Shown: positions 44,578 through 53,508, counted from the stretch's first letter. The stretch: DNA of 64,000 nt from Neobacillus sp. PS3-12 (GCF_030915385.1 NZ_CP133268.1:1550001-1614000); one strand, 5' to 3'. Notes: a model not told the origin generated them from the sequence alone. A program made the numbers and translations.

Positions 44578-44730
44578 TCATTTTGTTACTATCTCCAATT
44601 CTGGCTGAGAACATGTACTGAGCTTATTCGATCTCAGTTTGGTAGGTTCCCTCATTTCCTGTTCATCGATTTGAATCGTCCGATTGATGAATTCAATAAT
44701 GAGTGACAGTTCTTCCGCTTTATAATAGAA
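44578..44730 (-). pseudogene. Possible MarR-type C-terminal remnant
   Basis: An open stretch of 50 codons between two stops without a usable start. It reads FYYKAEELSLIIEFINRTIQ, then IDEQEMRE, which resembles the last helix of MarR regulators. It lies divergently upstream of an MDR exporter, a typical place for its repressor. Evidence is slight. Confidence 0.3.
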
Positions 44731-44792
44731 TTAATTTTAGCTTGATTAAGGAGATCATTACAAAGTAAGAAAAAGATGCAAAGGAGCCTGAT

Positions 44793-46310
44793 ATGATAAA
44801 AAAAGATAGTAATTTAAAGCTAGTAGTAGCGGGTTTATTATTGGGCATTTTAATGTCAGCAATGGATAACACAATTGTGGCTACAGCAATGGGAACAATC
44901 GTCTCCGACCTTGGCGGTTTTGACAAATTCATTTGGGTCACATCTGCATATATGGTTGCGGTAATGGCTGGTATGCCGATCTTTGGGAAACTTTCCGATA
45001 TGTATGGTCGTAAGCAATTTTTCATCTTTGGTTTAGTTGTCTTTTTGGTTGGATCTGCCTTATGCGGGATTGCCCAAAGTATTGTTCAATTAAGTATCTA
45101 TCGTGCGATTCAGGGAATAGGAGGCGGTGCTCTGATGCCGATCGCCTTCACCATTGTTTTTGATATTTTCCCTCCAGAAAATCGCGGGAAAATGACTGGC
45201 TTACTTGGAGCCGTTTTTGGCGCCTCCAGCGTATTGGGACCTTTACTGGGTGCGTATATTACCGATTATATCAGCTGGCATTGGGTATTTTATGTGAATG
45301 TACCGATTGGAATCTTCTCACTCTTCCTGATTGGACGCTTTTATAAAGAATCCCTCCAGCATTCTAAGCAAAAGATTGACTGGATTGGAGCCATTACACT
45401 TGTTATCTCCGTCGTCAGCCTTATGTTTGCACTTGAACTTGGCGGCAAAGAATATGATTGGAACTCGATACAAATTATTAGCCTATTTGCCGGCTTTTTC
45501 ATCTTTTTTGTTACCTTTTTCATTGCCGAATTAAAAGCAAAAGAACCAATTTTACCATTATGGCTCTTTAAAAAGCGATTATTCGCCACTTCTCAGTTTC
45601 TTGCATTTTTGTATGGTGCAACCTTCATTATTCTGACTGTCTTTATTCCGATTTTTGTACAAGCTGTATATGGCGGGACCGCTAAAAATGCTGGATTAAT
45701 CTTAACACCGATGATGTTAGGGTCTGTTGCAGGTAGTTCGGTTGGCGGAATCTTCCTGACAAAAACATCATTTCGGAATCTAATGTTTATTTCAATTGTT
45801 TCCTATATTATTGGGATGGTTTGCTTAGGAACAATGACACCTGATACAGCACGTTACTTATTAACGATTTACATGATTCTGGTGGGATTCGGTGTTGGTT
45901 TTTCATTTTCATTGCTACCAACAGCGTCCATCCACAATCTCGAACCGCAGTTTCGCGGGTCAGCAAACTCAACCAATGCCTTCTTGCGTTCATTTGGTAT
46001 GACTATAGGGGTAACGATTTTTGGAACAATCCAAAACAATTTGTTTACTGATAAGTTAAAAGATGCTTTTAAAGGAATGCAAGGTGGCGGTGGCACCTCC
46101 ATGTTTAAAATGAATGACCCGAGGCAAATTTTTGAAGCGAGTGAGCGCTCCAAAATTCCAAGCTTCATTTTAAATAAAATTGTCCAGGCAATGTCCGACT
46201 CCATTACTCACACCTTTATATTAACCTTAATTCCAATTGCGATTGCGGCCATTACGATCTTCTTTATGGGAAAAGCAAAAGTAGAGGGAGTAAAAAAAGC
46301 GGCAAGCTAA
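44793..46310 (+). CDS. Multidrug MFS exporter, DHA2 family (14 helices)
   Basis: A 505-residue 14-helix antiporter of the EmrB/QacA type. Motif D1 MDNTIVATAMGTIVSDLGGF follows helix 1, motif A is GKLSDMYGRKQFF and motif C is GAVFGASSVLGPLLGAYITD. A long extracytoplasmic loop lies near residue 430 (MQGGGGTSMFKMNDPRQIFE). Ribosome site AAAGGAG. Substrate range is unknown. Confidence 0.9.
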   Translation: MIKKDSNLKLVVAGLLLGILMSAMDNTIVATAMGTIVSDLGGFDKFIWVTSAYMVAVMAGMPIFGKLSDMYGRKQFFIFGLVVFLVGSALCGIAQSIVQLSIYRAIQGIGGGALMPIAFTIVFDIFPPENRGKMTGLLGAVFGASSVLGPLLGAYITDYISWHWVFYVNVPIGIFSLFLIGRFYKESLQHSKQKIDWIGAITLVISVVSLMFALELGGKEYDWNSIQIISLFAGFFIFFVTFFIAELKAKEPILPLWLFKKRLFATSQFLAFLYGATFIILTVFIPIFVQAVYGGTAKNAGLILTPMMLGSVAGSSVGGIFLTKTSFRNLMFISIVSYIIGMVCLGTMTPDTARYLLTIYMILVGFGVGFSFSLLPTASIHNLEPQFRGSANSTNAFLRSFGMTIGVTIFGTIQNNLFTDKLKDAFKGMQGGGGTSMFKMNDPRQIFEASERSKIPSFILNKIVQAMSDSITHTFILTLIPIAIAAITIFFMGKAKVEGVKKAAS

Positions 46311-46313
46311 AAG

Positions 46314-46348
46314 TTAAACCAGCTTGGTGAACCAAGCTGGTTTTTTAT
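46314..46348. terminator. Terminator after the MDR exporter
   Basis: AACCAGCTTGG / CCAAGCTGGTT with loop TGAA and TTTTTATAC on the plus side. Confidence 0.85.
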
Positions 46349-46398
46349 ACGAATAATATGCGGTTTTTTCAAGTTAATGCTAATTGCAGGAAGTTCCC

Positions 46399-47590
46399 TT
46401 ATTTGATTAATATTTTTCCATTGCTCTTACTATTTTTGACCATACTTTTTTCAAACTTATTCATATACATTAACTTATCTGCCTTTCGAACGATATTAAT
46501 GATACTTTCTTGCTCAGATAGATAAGCTTGTCCAAAACTAACTGAAACGTCAAGTCCCTGCTGTTTCCAAAGCTTATTTTGTAACAAAAGCATTTTACTT
46601 ACTTCGCTGTAAACATCGGCATACTCCTCAAGAGGTGCAGGGACAACTACAATGAATTCATCGCCGCCATAACGAAAGATCCTAAATTTCCTCGTCATGA
46701 CAGTTTTGACATGGGTAACAAATTCCTTAAGAATCCCATCCCCAAATTCATGGCCGAATGTGTCATTCATCATTTTGAAGTTATCCAAATCCATCATAAA
46801 GATAATTCCTGATCAGACCGGTATCATTTTTATCCAATTGATTTTGATACGCTTCCCATGCCATTCTGTTTTCAGCACCTGTAAGCACATCTATATACAC
46901 TTTTTCTTCAATGTCTTTTAGTTTTTTGAAATAGGTAAAAGCTTGATAGATTGATATAAGTAATAAAATGACGAGCAGTATACCAGGAACACTGTATACC
47001 CTAAAAATCAGAAACATTAAAATACCTAAAATATAAGCACAGAAATATCCCCAATTAAGGTCCTTCTTAATCAGAGCGATTTGTTTCAAAAAACTTCTTT
47101 GCTTGCGTTGTGACACAATGAAAGCTGCTACAAGGCGGTTGAAGCAAAAATGGACAAATAGGCAAACAGTAATGGCAAAGTAGGTAATAAGGTTAACAGA
47201 ATACTCTACGTTTAATACTTCACGGGCAAATCCTGCAGCAAAGATTCCTATTGCCAAATGGCCAATTGTAAGGAAAAAGCGTTTAAAAAACCCTTTGCCT
47301 TTCCAAGCCACAAATATTGTTCCAGGTATAGCAACAAGAATAACAAGTTTATAATCGAAATATAAGAGAGAGAATAGGATAAAGGCCATTCCTGGACGCC
47401 AGTTAGCCCCACTTGGAAGGGTTACGGAAAATGGAGAAAAAAACAAATAAAACAGGGACAGAGCAATAAGATTAAAGATAAGCTTTTCATCATCGATCAT
47501 AAATATCTCTCTTAAGCCAACACCAATTGAAAAGAGGCCCATTAAGCGAATAAATATAAATGAAAACTGTCCTTTTATTCTTTTCTCCAT
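46399..47590 (-). CDS. Membrane diguanylate cyclase (GGDEF), frameshifted in the middle
   Basis: A protein of about 397 residues with six or seven N-terminal helices (about 10-225) and a GGDEF domain. The domain opens YIDVLTGAENRMAWEAY and continues FMMDLDNFKMMNDTFGHEFG, with the active loop FRYGGDEFIVVVP, so it should make cyclic di-GMP. Between TGLI and IIFMMDLD the frame breaks at 46801-46815. Deleting one base or adding two restores it, for example one extra A in the run AGGAA. The upstream part alone stops at 46781. Unlike the other breaks here this needs a base removed, but error remains likelier than decay as both halves are well kept. Confidence 0.8.
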
Positions 47591-47744
47591 TATAATTAGC
47601 CCCTTAATTTTGTAAATCCCCTATTATTATGGGTATATATTCCTATTATACAGAAATTTTTTCCACTTCACCTGAAAACTTTTTACAAAAAATAGTATAT
47701 TATTTACTTGAAGGAATTCTGCCTTTTTATTTTCCTCAAAAATA

Positions 47745-47806
47745 TGTGCATAAAAAAAGAAGATGCCTTAAAACAAGGCTACTTCCTTGTTCAGACATCC
47801 TCCAAT
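47745..47806 (-). terminator. Terminator of the 133-residue gene
   Basis: Minus strand GATGTCTGAACAAGG / CCTTGTTTTAAGGCATC, imperfect long stem, followed by TTCTTTTTTTAT. Confidence 0.7.
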
Positions 47807-47808
47807 AA

Positions 47809-48210
47809 TTATAACTTGATACCATTTCCTGCTTCAACAATGTGAAAAAGGAGATGGGCAAGATGGTGAATTGGCCCGTATTCCTCTTCTTCTTCCTCAT
47901 TATCTGTTTCTTCATCATATCCCATGTCATTTAAATAAAGCGCAGTAAATTCATAGAAATCCTCTAAGCGGAAGGCATAACATCCGGTTGGTTCTTCATT
48001 GTCTTCTTCATATTGCAGAACAAGATAAGAAATGACACCATCAACATCAGCAGCATCAAAAAATACAAACAGACCAACATTGGTATCCAATTCAAATAGG
48101 TGCCTTGTTCCACCCTCTGTTGCTTTTTCAAAATCTTCATGGTTTAACTTTTGAACTTGCATGGAATCGACATTATCTTCCTGATGGAAACTAACTACAA
48201 ATGATTGCAT
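47809..48210 (-). CDS. Hypothetical acidic protein, 133 residues
   Basis: Not recognised with a function. It starts MQSFVVSFHQEDNVDSMQVQ and carries an acidic run (DEETDNEEEEEEYGP) before a histidine-rich end (IHHLAHLLFHIVEAG). It is soluble, with no signal peptide. I chose ATG 48210 because GGAGG is seven bases upstream; the ATG two codons earlier is too close to it. It looks like one of the conserved cytosolic proteins of bacilli. Confidence 0.7.
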   Translation of the reverse strand: MQSFVVSFHQEDNVDSMQVQKLNHEDFEKATEGGTRHLFELDTNVGLFVFFDAADVDGVISYLVLQYEEDNEEPTGCYAFRLEDFYEFTALYLNDMGYDEETDNEEEEEEYGPIHHLAHLLFHIVEAGNGIKL

Positions 48211-48304
48211 TTTCATTCCTCCTTAAAACCGTACTTTCTAAACACATATTTATAGGATACCCTATTGTTCAGTTTTTTTTCACGTTTTTCAAACTTTCTT
48301 ATTT

Positions 48305-48490
48305 TCAATTGTGTTCGTCTTCTTTATCCTTCGGATCATTTTGATAATGTTCATTTAAGAAAGGATTTTCCGTCGTAGCAAAATTGACAGAGAGTAAGCT
48401 CATTTCTGGCTCCATCCCATAAAGTCCTTTATATAATTGGTCTGTCGTCTCACCGCTTTGAAACATCGGTCCTTTTTCTTCTCTCGTCAT
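48305..48490 (-). CDS. Small hypothetical protein, 61 residues
   Basis: Starts MTREEKGPMFQSGETTDQLY and ends with a charged tail (NDPKDKEDEHN). Neither membrane nor cysteine motifs are present. ATG 48490 has AAAGGGG nine bases upstream, while the open frame continues upstream without a site. Function unknown; I do not recognise the family. Confidence 0.6.
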   Translation of the reverse strand: MTREEKGPMFQSGETTDQLYKGLYGMEPEMSLLSVNFATTENPFLNEHYQNDPKDKEDEHN

Positions 48491-48599
48491 ATTCATTACC
48501 CCTTTCGAAAAAAATCTTTTCTCTAGCTTTTGTGGAATTTTATTTTTTATTCTGATTCTGTCCATTTGCCAATGGATTCTACAGATACCTATGATAAAA

Positions 48600-48666
48600 A
48601 GTAAAGCCCGACCTCTTATCAAGATTTAACACAGGAATGTGAAATCTTGATAAGAGGACAGGCTTG
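48600..48666 (-). terminator. Strong terminator of corA
   Basis: A very long stem on the minus strand: CCTCTTATCAAGATTT pairs with AAATCTTGATAAGAGG, extended by AAGCCTGT / TCGGGCTT. The loop is CACATTCCTGTGTT, itself able to fold. Confidence 0.85.
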
Positions 48667-48677
48667 TTTTGGAAGCT

Positions 48678-49616
48678 TCAAAAGTATTTCTTTTTCCAAA
48701 AGATAAAGGCAGTTAACGTAGTTAAAAATCCGGATATGACTAATGGTGCTATATATGAATGGTGGGCGTGCTGAAATGGGATATCGACGTTCATCCCATA
48801 GAAGCTTGCCACCATCGTCGGAAACGATAAGATAATCGTAATCGATGTTAAAAACTTCATCACAATGTTTAAGTTGTTCGAAATAATTGAGGCAAAAGCG
48901 TTCATCATCCCGCTTAAAATTGAACGGTAGGTTTCTGCCATTTCAATTGCCTGAGTTTTTTCAATAATAACGTCTTCTAATAAGTCCTTGTCCTCATCGT
49001 ACATTTTCAAATAATTAAAGCGAAGGATTTTATCCAAAACCACTTTATTTGATTTTAGCGAGGTCGTAAAATAAACCAAACTTTTTTCTAAAGCTAAAAA
49101 TGCGTATAATTCCTTATTTTTTAATGACTGATGAACTTCTCGTTCAATTTCATTTGTTTTCTTATTAATTTGTTTGAGATAACGTAAATAATAGGAAGAA
49201 ATGACAAACAAAATTTGCAGGGCAAATCTTGTCTTTTTAAAAGTAAAAAATTCTTTGACTCGGTTTTTTCTAAAGTCCTCCATAATGGGCGAGTCTTTTA
49301 ACGAAACAGTTATTAAGCAATCATCTGTCAGTACAATACCAATCGGGATGGTTTCGTAAATGGGAAAACCGGAATCATCATACGTAATATATGGATAGTC
49401 GACGATAATATATACTTGACCGTCTTCTCTTTCAATCCTTGGACGCTCTTCATCGTCCAAAGCATCTTTGATTAAGTCAACCGATATGTCTGCATCCTGC
49501 GCAACACGATTAATTTCTGCTTCTGTTGGGGCATACATATTTACCCAGCAGCCTTTCGAAATCACATCGACAGATTCTAACGCCTTCCCCTCATTGCTTT
49601 TATAAATCTCCAACAT
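48678..49616 (-). CDS. corA: CorA-family magnesium (divalent cation) channel
   Basis: A 312-residue CorA protein. A long cytoplasmic domain is followed by two C-terminal helices; the pore signature YGMNVDIPFQH lies between them. It imports Mg2+ and possibly Co2+ or Ni2+ as a pentamer. Ribosome site GAGGAGG before ATG 49616. The 258-base leader has a stem-loop but no recognisable M-box. Confidence 0.92.
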   Translation of the reverse strand: MLEIYKSNEGKALESVDVISKGCWVNMYAPTEAEINRVAQDADISVDLIKDALDDEERPRIEREDGQVYIIVDYPYITYDDSGFPIYETIPIGIVLTDDCLITVSLKDSPIMEDFRKNRVKEFFTFKKTRFALQILFVISSYYLRYLKQINKKTNEIEREVHQSLKNKELYAFLALEKSLVYFTTSLKSNKVVLDKILRFNYLKMYDEDKDLLEDVIIEKTQAIEMAETYRSILSGMMNAFASIISNNLNIVMKFLTSITIILSFPTMVASFYGMNVDIPFQHAHHSYIAPLVISGFLTTLTAFIFWKKKYF

Positions 49617-49642
49617 GCGTAAAACCTCCTCACTGTCTTACC

Positions 49643-49723
49643 GAGGAAGTCAGCTTACCTTATTCAGAGCTGATATTCTTGTAGAATCCAATTCATTCAA
49701 TTGAAGGAAATTGACTTCCCCTC
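49643..49723 (-). other. Stem-loop in the corA leader
   Basis: On the minus strand GAGGGGAAGTCA pairs with TGACTTCCTC around a 59-base loop, ending about 16 bases before the corA ribosome site. It may be a structured regulatory leader. Confidence 0.35.
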
Positions 49724-49874
49724 CCCTATTCGGGTCTGGGTCTATGGGAAAACTCAACAATATCAACTCCTCTCTCTTAAAAAAACGTTTATTCTCTGTA
49801 ATAATACAAATACATACTTCTTTATCATAAACCCAAATACAAGAAAGCACAAACCCGTTTTTGAAGAAACTTGG

Positions 49875-50768
49875 CTATTCTTTTGGATAATAAGGGTTTA
49901 TGTGTATTAACACTTCTTTTATATTATCGTATTTGCTCATTAATGTTTCCTTTACTTTTTTGGAGAGGTCATGCCCCTGCTTAATCGTCATACTATGGTC
50001 AATGGCAATCCGCAAATCAACTAATACATAATGACCGTGTTCTCTTGCTCTAAGGCGATCGATTCGCTTTACTTCTGGAAACGTAAGGATAACAGAAACA
50101 TATTCCTGTAATGTTTCTGGATTGATACTCCGCTCCAATAAAATATTAAACGCTTCTGTCAGCATTGTTTTAGAAATTCTAAAAATGAGGTAGGCCACAA
50201 AAATACTGGCTACTTTATCTCCATAAAGTAAAAACCTCAGGTCAAATCTTTCCCCAATAATTGAAATTAAAACCCCTATGGAAGCGGCAATGGATGCAAC
50301 AATATCTGCTTTATGATCAATTGCAATGGCTTCAATGGCTTTGCTATTGTTTTGTTTAGCCACCTTAAGGGATGTTCGATATAAAAAAACCTTTGTAATA
50401 AAGGAAAAAAAAGCAACCCACATGGCTAAAAAGCTTGGTGGCTCGATCCTTTGGAAGAAACCACTAACCCCTTCGTACACGACATAAAGCGCAACCATAA
50501 ATAGGATGATACCGATGATACCAGATACGATTACCTCTGCTTTACCATGTCCATATGGATGTTCTTTATCTGCTGGCTTATTAGAAATTTGAATAACCAG
50601 CAAAACGATGACAGAGGCAAAAACATCCGCCGCAGAGTGAATACCATCAGCAAAAACGGCATCACTATTTCCAATTAATCCGATAATGATTTTTCCTAGA
50701 GTCAATACAATATTACATATCAAACTAATCCATGCTATTTTATTAGCAATAGCTTCCCTCTGTTCCAT
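49875..50768 (-). CDS. Cation diffusion facilitator (CDF) metal exporter, copy 2
   Basis: A 297-residue CDF exporter with six helices. Metal motifs are FADGIHSAADV, HPYGHGKAEVIVSG and AIDHKADIVAS. It is a clear paralog of the gene at 11.5-12.4 kb, alike along the whole length to the shared end EVLIHINPYY. Like that one it resembles B. subtilis MneP/MneS, so Mn2+ efflux is the best guess. I chose ATG 50768, eight bases after GAGGTGG. Confidence 0.88.
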   Translation of the reverse strand: MEQREAIANKIAWISLICNIVLTLGKIIIGLIGNSDAVFADGIHSAADVFASVIVLLVIQISNKPADKEHPYGHGKAEVIVSGIIGIILFMVALYVVYEGVSGFFQRIEPPSFLAMWVAFFSFITKVFLYRTSLKVAKQNNSKAIEAIAIDHKADIVASIAASIGVLISIIGERFDLRFLLYGDKVASIFVAYLIFRISKTMLTEAFNILLERSINPETLQEYVSVILTFPEVKRIDRLRAREHGHYVLVDLRIAIDHSMTIKQGHDLSKKVKETLMSKYDNIKEVLIHINPYYPKE

Positions 50769-50885
50769 TCTTTTAACCACCTCAGGCACTTTTCTTTAAC
50801 CATCCCAAAACAAGTATAGGTGGCTTTATAGTTATCATGGGCTGCTTACTCTGCCTATTTTGAAAATGCTCATTCCTATTTTAAC

Positions 50886-51029
50886 TTAAGTTTCTCCATT
50901 TTTCCCGTTTTTTTCACTACTTACCATTTCCTGTTCCTCTTCAACTGTAATTCTTGTAATTTGATCTTGAAGCAAATGAAAAGCATCATTTAATTCCTCT
51001 CTTGAGGGAAATTCCCTATTTTTATTCAT
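50886..51029 (-). CDS. Small hypothetical protein, 47 residues
   Basis: An unannotated-size gene with a strong ribosome site (AGGAGG) before ATG 51029. The protein begins MNKNREFPSREELNDAFHLL, then continues QDQITRITVEEEQEMVSSEK. It is amphipathic and helical, without membrane segments. Family not recognised. It is divergent from yozQ. Confidence 0.6.
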   Translation of the reverse strand: MNKNREFPSREELNDAFHLLQDQITRITVEEEQEMVSSEKNGKNGET

Positions 51030-51132
51030 GTTTTAGCCTCCTAGAAAATTTATCGCATAATGAAAGGAGTAATCCTTTCTTAATTGGTAAAAATACGTTT
51101 GTAAAAAATCTTTAAGAAAGGAGTGTTTATGA

Positions 51133-51306
51133 ATGGACCAAAAAGTACCAAAAGACAGCCAGAAAGTGGCGGGAAGAGTTTATGATCCAAGTGATTATCA
51201 AAAAACAGATCAATTATCATCAGGCCTTGCTGAAACACATGAACAATTTAGTGATTCCTACATGGAAGGCGAGATTGGTGCTAAAATCGACAATAAAAAC
51301 GGATGA
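51133..51306 (+). CDS. yozQ: YozQ-family small protein (DUF4025)
   Basis: A 57-residue protein. The core YDPSDYQKTDQLSSGLAETH, then EQFSDSYMEGEI, matches the YozQ/DUF4025 family of Bacillus as I remember it. ATG 51133 has AAAGGAG nine bases upstream; an overlapping ATG at 51129 is out of frame. Function unknown. Confidence 0.75.
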   Translation: MDQKVPKDSQKVAGRVYDPSDYQKTDQLSSGLAETHEQFSDSYMEGEIGAKIDNKNG

Positions 51307-51347
51307 ATTTCTGATTTACTAAACAAAAGAAGAAATAAACAGCCATA

Positions 51348-51386
51348 GAAAACAGCTCTCTATTTTGAGAACTGTTTTCTTTTTTT
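51348..51386. terminator. Bidirectional terminator between yozQ and yteA
   Basis: GAAAACAGCTCTC / GAGAACTGTTTTC with loop TATTTT, followed by TTTTTTT on the plus side. Confidence 0.85.
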
Positions 51387-52137
51387 AATCATGATCAACG
51401 TATGGGTCGTGCTCATATGCAGGCAAATCACCAAAGGTCGTCATAATTCCCTCTTCATCTAGAGCAGCTTCATATTGTTCGTGCTGCTGATTAGGGTAGA
51501 CCGTTACATTTTTTCCATACATATCATTACCCACAAAGTTCTCAAAGTCCTCTACATAGCCAACATTTTCATCAGATTCAATATAGATATCCTGGTAATC
51601 ATCCTGGGAAAAAGCTAAATCGGACGGAGTTTCTGATGTTCCCCACTGGGCTACGGTTTGCCAGGAATCTTCTGCGTCGAAGGCGACAGTTTCATGCTGC
51701 CTGTCCATATCAAACTTGCCCCATGGCGGCATCAATACGCCTTCTTCTAACGGACGTGTATGGTCAGTAATTTGATCGGGACTATGCTCTTTACAATAAA
51801 TCGTATTTGGCAGTGCCTCTAACCTTTCAATAGGAATTTCTTTTCCGCAAACCTGACATTTTCCGTACGTTCCATTTTCCATTGTCTCTAAGGCTTGGCT
51901 GATATTTCCGAGTTCAAGTTTGTAATGTTCTTCAAGAGCTATATCCTTTTCTCGCTCATATAAATCTGTTCCTTCATCTGCAGGATGATTATCGTAACTG
52001 GATAACTCCCCCATTGATTCATGGTAATGACCGCGGTTCAATCCAAAGTTGTCATTTTGTTTAAGATGCTCTTCTAAATCCTCTTTATCCTTAAGCAACT
52101 GCAAGCGGAGCTCAGCAAGTTTCTGTGTCGACAGCAT
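51385..52137 (-). CDS. yteA: YteA-type sporulation protein (DksA/TraR zinc finger family)
   Basis: A 250-residue protein. An N-terminal coiled-coil (LAELRLQLLKDKEDLEEHLK) is followed by the four-cysteine DksA/TraR-like finger CQVCGKEIPIERLEALPNTI, with CKEH completing it. The acidic C-terminal third (about 150-250) is typical of YteA proteins. In B. subtilis yteA is expressed in sporulation; the molecular role is not established. Confidence 0.85.
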   Translation of the reverse strand: MLSTQKLAELRLQLLKDKEDLEEHLKQNDNFGLNRGHYHESMGELSSYDNHPADEGTDLYEREKDIALEEHYKLELGNISQALETMENGTYGKCQVCGKEIPIERLEALPNTIYCKEHSPDQITDHTRPLEEGVLMPPWGKFDMDRQHETVAFDAEDSWQTVAQWGTSETPSDLAFSQDDYQDIYIESDENVGYVEDFENFVGNDMYGKNVTVYPNQQHEQYEAALDEEGIMTTFGDLPAYEHDPYVDHD

Positions 52138-52348
52138 CCGTCATTACTCCCTTCAAAAAACTTCACAAGTTGATTTATATATGATGAACTTTGTTTGGTA
52201 TTACATCTTGTACCTTTATATTTTCAAGTTATTAACGAATGATTATGTAACAAATCAACAATTCCAACAAAATCCTAATTAGAACATTAACCTGAAGGTA
52301 TAAGTCTTTCTTTAGAGAGTAACTTAAAAACGTCAACATATTTTAAGT

Positions 52349-52528
52349 GGCTGTGTTAATGATAATCGATGATTTTTTAACCTGTTGATTGGAACGGAAG
52401 GCACTTGACTCCTGCGGGAGTACGGGGCTGGGGAGACCCCACAGGCGCTAAAGCGCCGAGGAGGCTCCCCGGCACGCCCGCGGAAAGCAGTGCCTGGAGT
52501 GGAAATCAACAGTCAATTTTACACAGCC
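52349..52528 (+). repeat. GC-rich palindromic repeat, copy C, with outer inverted arms
   Basis: The core (52381-52512) runs from CCTGTTGATTGG to GGAAATCAACAG and aligns with copies A and B. Outside it are arms GGCTGTGTTAAT (52349-52360) and TTTTACACAGCC (52517-52528), which pair with each other and match the ends of the 41-bp mini-element at 19546. It lies between yteA and a small gene. Confidence 0.88.
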
Positions 52529-52548
52529 TAAGAAAAAAGAGGGATCTT

Positions 52549-52719
52549 ATGGTAAATGAAGACTTCGAAAAGTTTAATAAAGTACAGCAGCAGCATCAAG
52601 GAGAATATCTTGGTACTGACAGAAAACAACCGCCTGGGCTAAACGACCAAGAGTATAATAATCAAGAAATTACAGACAAAGCCATCGGTGCAACAGGAAG
52701 AGAATCAGAGCTAAAATAA
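52549..52719 (+). CDS. Small hydrophilic hypothetical protein, 56 residues
   Basis: Begins MVNEDFEKFNKVQQQHQGEY and ends AIGATGRESELK, rich in Gln, Asn and Glu. It lacks membrane segments and resembles small spore- or stress-related proteins of bacilli only in composition. ATG 52549 follows AGAGGGATCTT. A clean terminator follows, which supports a real gene. Family not recognised. Confidence 0.6.
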   Translation: MVNEDFEKFNKVQQQHQGEYLGTDRKQPPGLNDQEYNNQEITDKAIGATGRESELK

Positions 52720-52744
52720 AGCTGGCTACTTTGCCAGCTTTCTC
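52718..52744. terminator. Terminator between the small gene and lysE
   Basis: AAAGCTGGC / GCCAGCTTT with loop TACTTT, perfect stem between convergent genes. Confidence 0.8.
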
Positions 52745-53369
52745 ATCCAAATAAGGCGTTAAATGCTTGAACTCCAAAATAAATCCCAAATCCAATCAAA
52801 GAAAACCCTGAAAGAAAAGAAATAAACACGAGCAAACTTGGGGTTAGATATTTTTTAAAGCTGCTTGAGATTCCTGCCATTGTGAAATCCCAAAGCAATA
52901 AACCAATAAAAATGGCACTACTGTAAAGAATAAGCTGGCTGCTTTCATAGGAAGCCGCTGCCTTAGCTAAAATGGATCCATAAATCCCCAGCCAAAAAAG
53001 AATGGTTAATGGGTTGGAGATTGACATAAAAAATCCCGATAATAATGATTTGATTAACGGTTCTTTATTCCTGTTCTTTTCTAATTTAACTTTTCCTGCA
53101 TTAATCATACTTTCGACACCTGTATAAAACAGAACGAAACTGCCAAACGTCCATAGAAATGTTTTCATAAACGGAGTACCAAGAAACTGATGAACACCTA
53201 TGTAAACAGCTAACATATAAATGGCATCAGCAAGTACAGCCCCAACGCCGACAAACCATGCATGCATGAATCCATTTCGAATCCCTCGGTCAATTTGGGC
53301 TGCATTGATTGGCCCTATCGGGGCCGCTAATGACAGTCCCAGCAAAATATAGCTTAAAAATACGTTCAT
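52743..53369 (-). CDS. LysE/RhtB-family amino acid exporter
   Basis: A 208-residue protein with six helices. The family start LGLSLAAPIGPINAAQIDRG and the middle SGFFMSISNPLTILFWLGI are plain. It probably exports an amino acid or related compound. Its ribosome site is a run of ten G (C10 at 53377-53386 on the plus strand), placed seven bases before ATG 53369. This is unusual and could make translation sensitive to tract length. Confidence 0.88.
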   Translation of the reverse strand: MNVFLSYILLGLSLAAPIGPINAAQIDRGIRNGFMHAWFVGVGAVLADAIYMLAVYIGVHQFLGTPFMKTFLWTFGSFVLFYTGVESMINAGKVKLEKNRNKEPLIKSLLSGFFMSISNPLTILFWLGIYGSILAKAAASYESSQLILYSSAIFIGLLLWDFTMAGISSSFKKYLTPSLLVFISFLSGFSLIGFGIYFGVQAFNALFG

Positions 53370-53453
53370 CCGATAACCCCCCCCCCGCGATAAAAAGCCT
53401 GTCTACCAATTTTTATTCATCGATGGAAGGTTGTACCACTAAAAAATATAAAA

Positions 53454-53508
53454 GATGCCTCCAAAAAAATGAAAGCACAACAAAAACTTATTTTCTTTCT
53501 GAGGCATC
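53454..53508 (-). terminator. Possible terminator at the end of the glycosyltransferase gene
   Basis: Minus strand GATGCCTC / GAGGCATC with a loop of about 39 bases, then TTTTATATTTT. One arm lies inside the coding region. Confidence 0.45.

Noticed and set aside
49617..49874. M-box or yybP-ykoY riboswitch before corA
   Set aside because: The conserved cores of these riboswitches are absent; only a simple stem-loop is seen.
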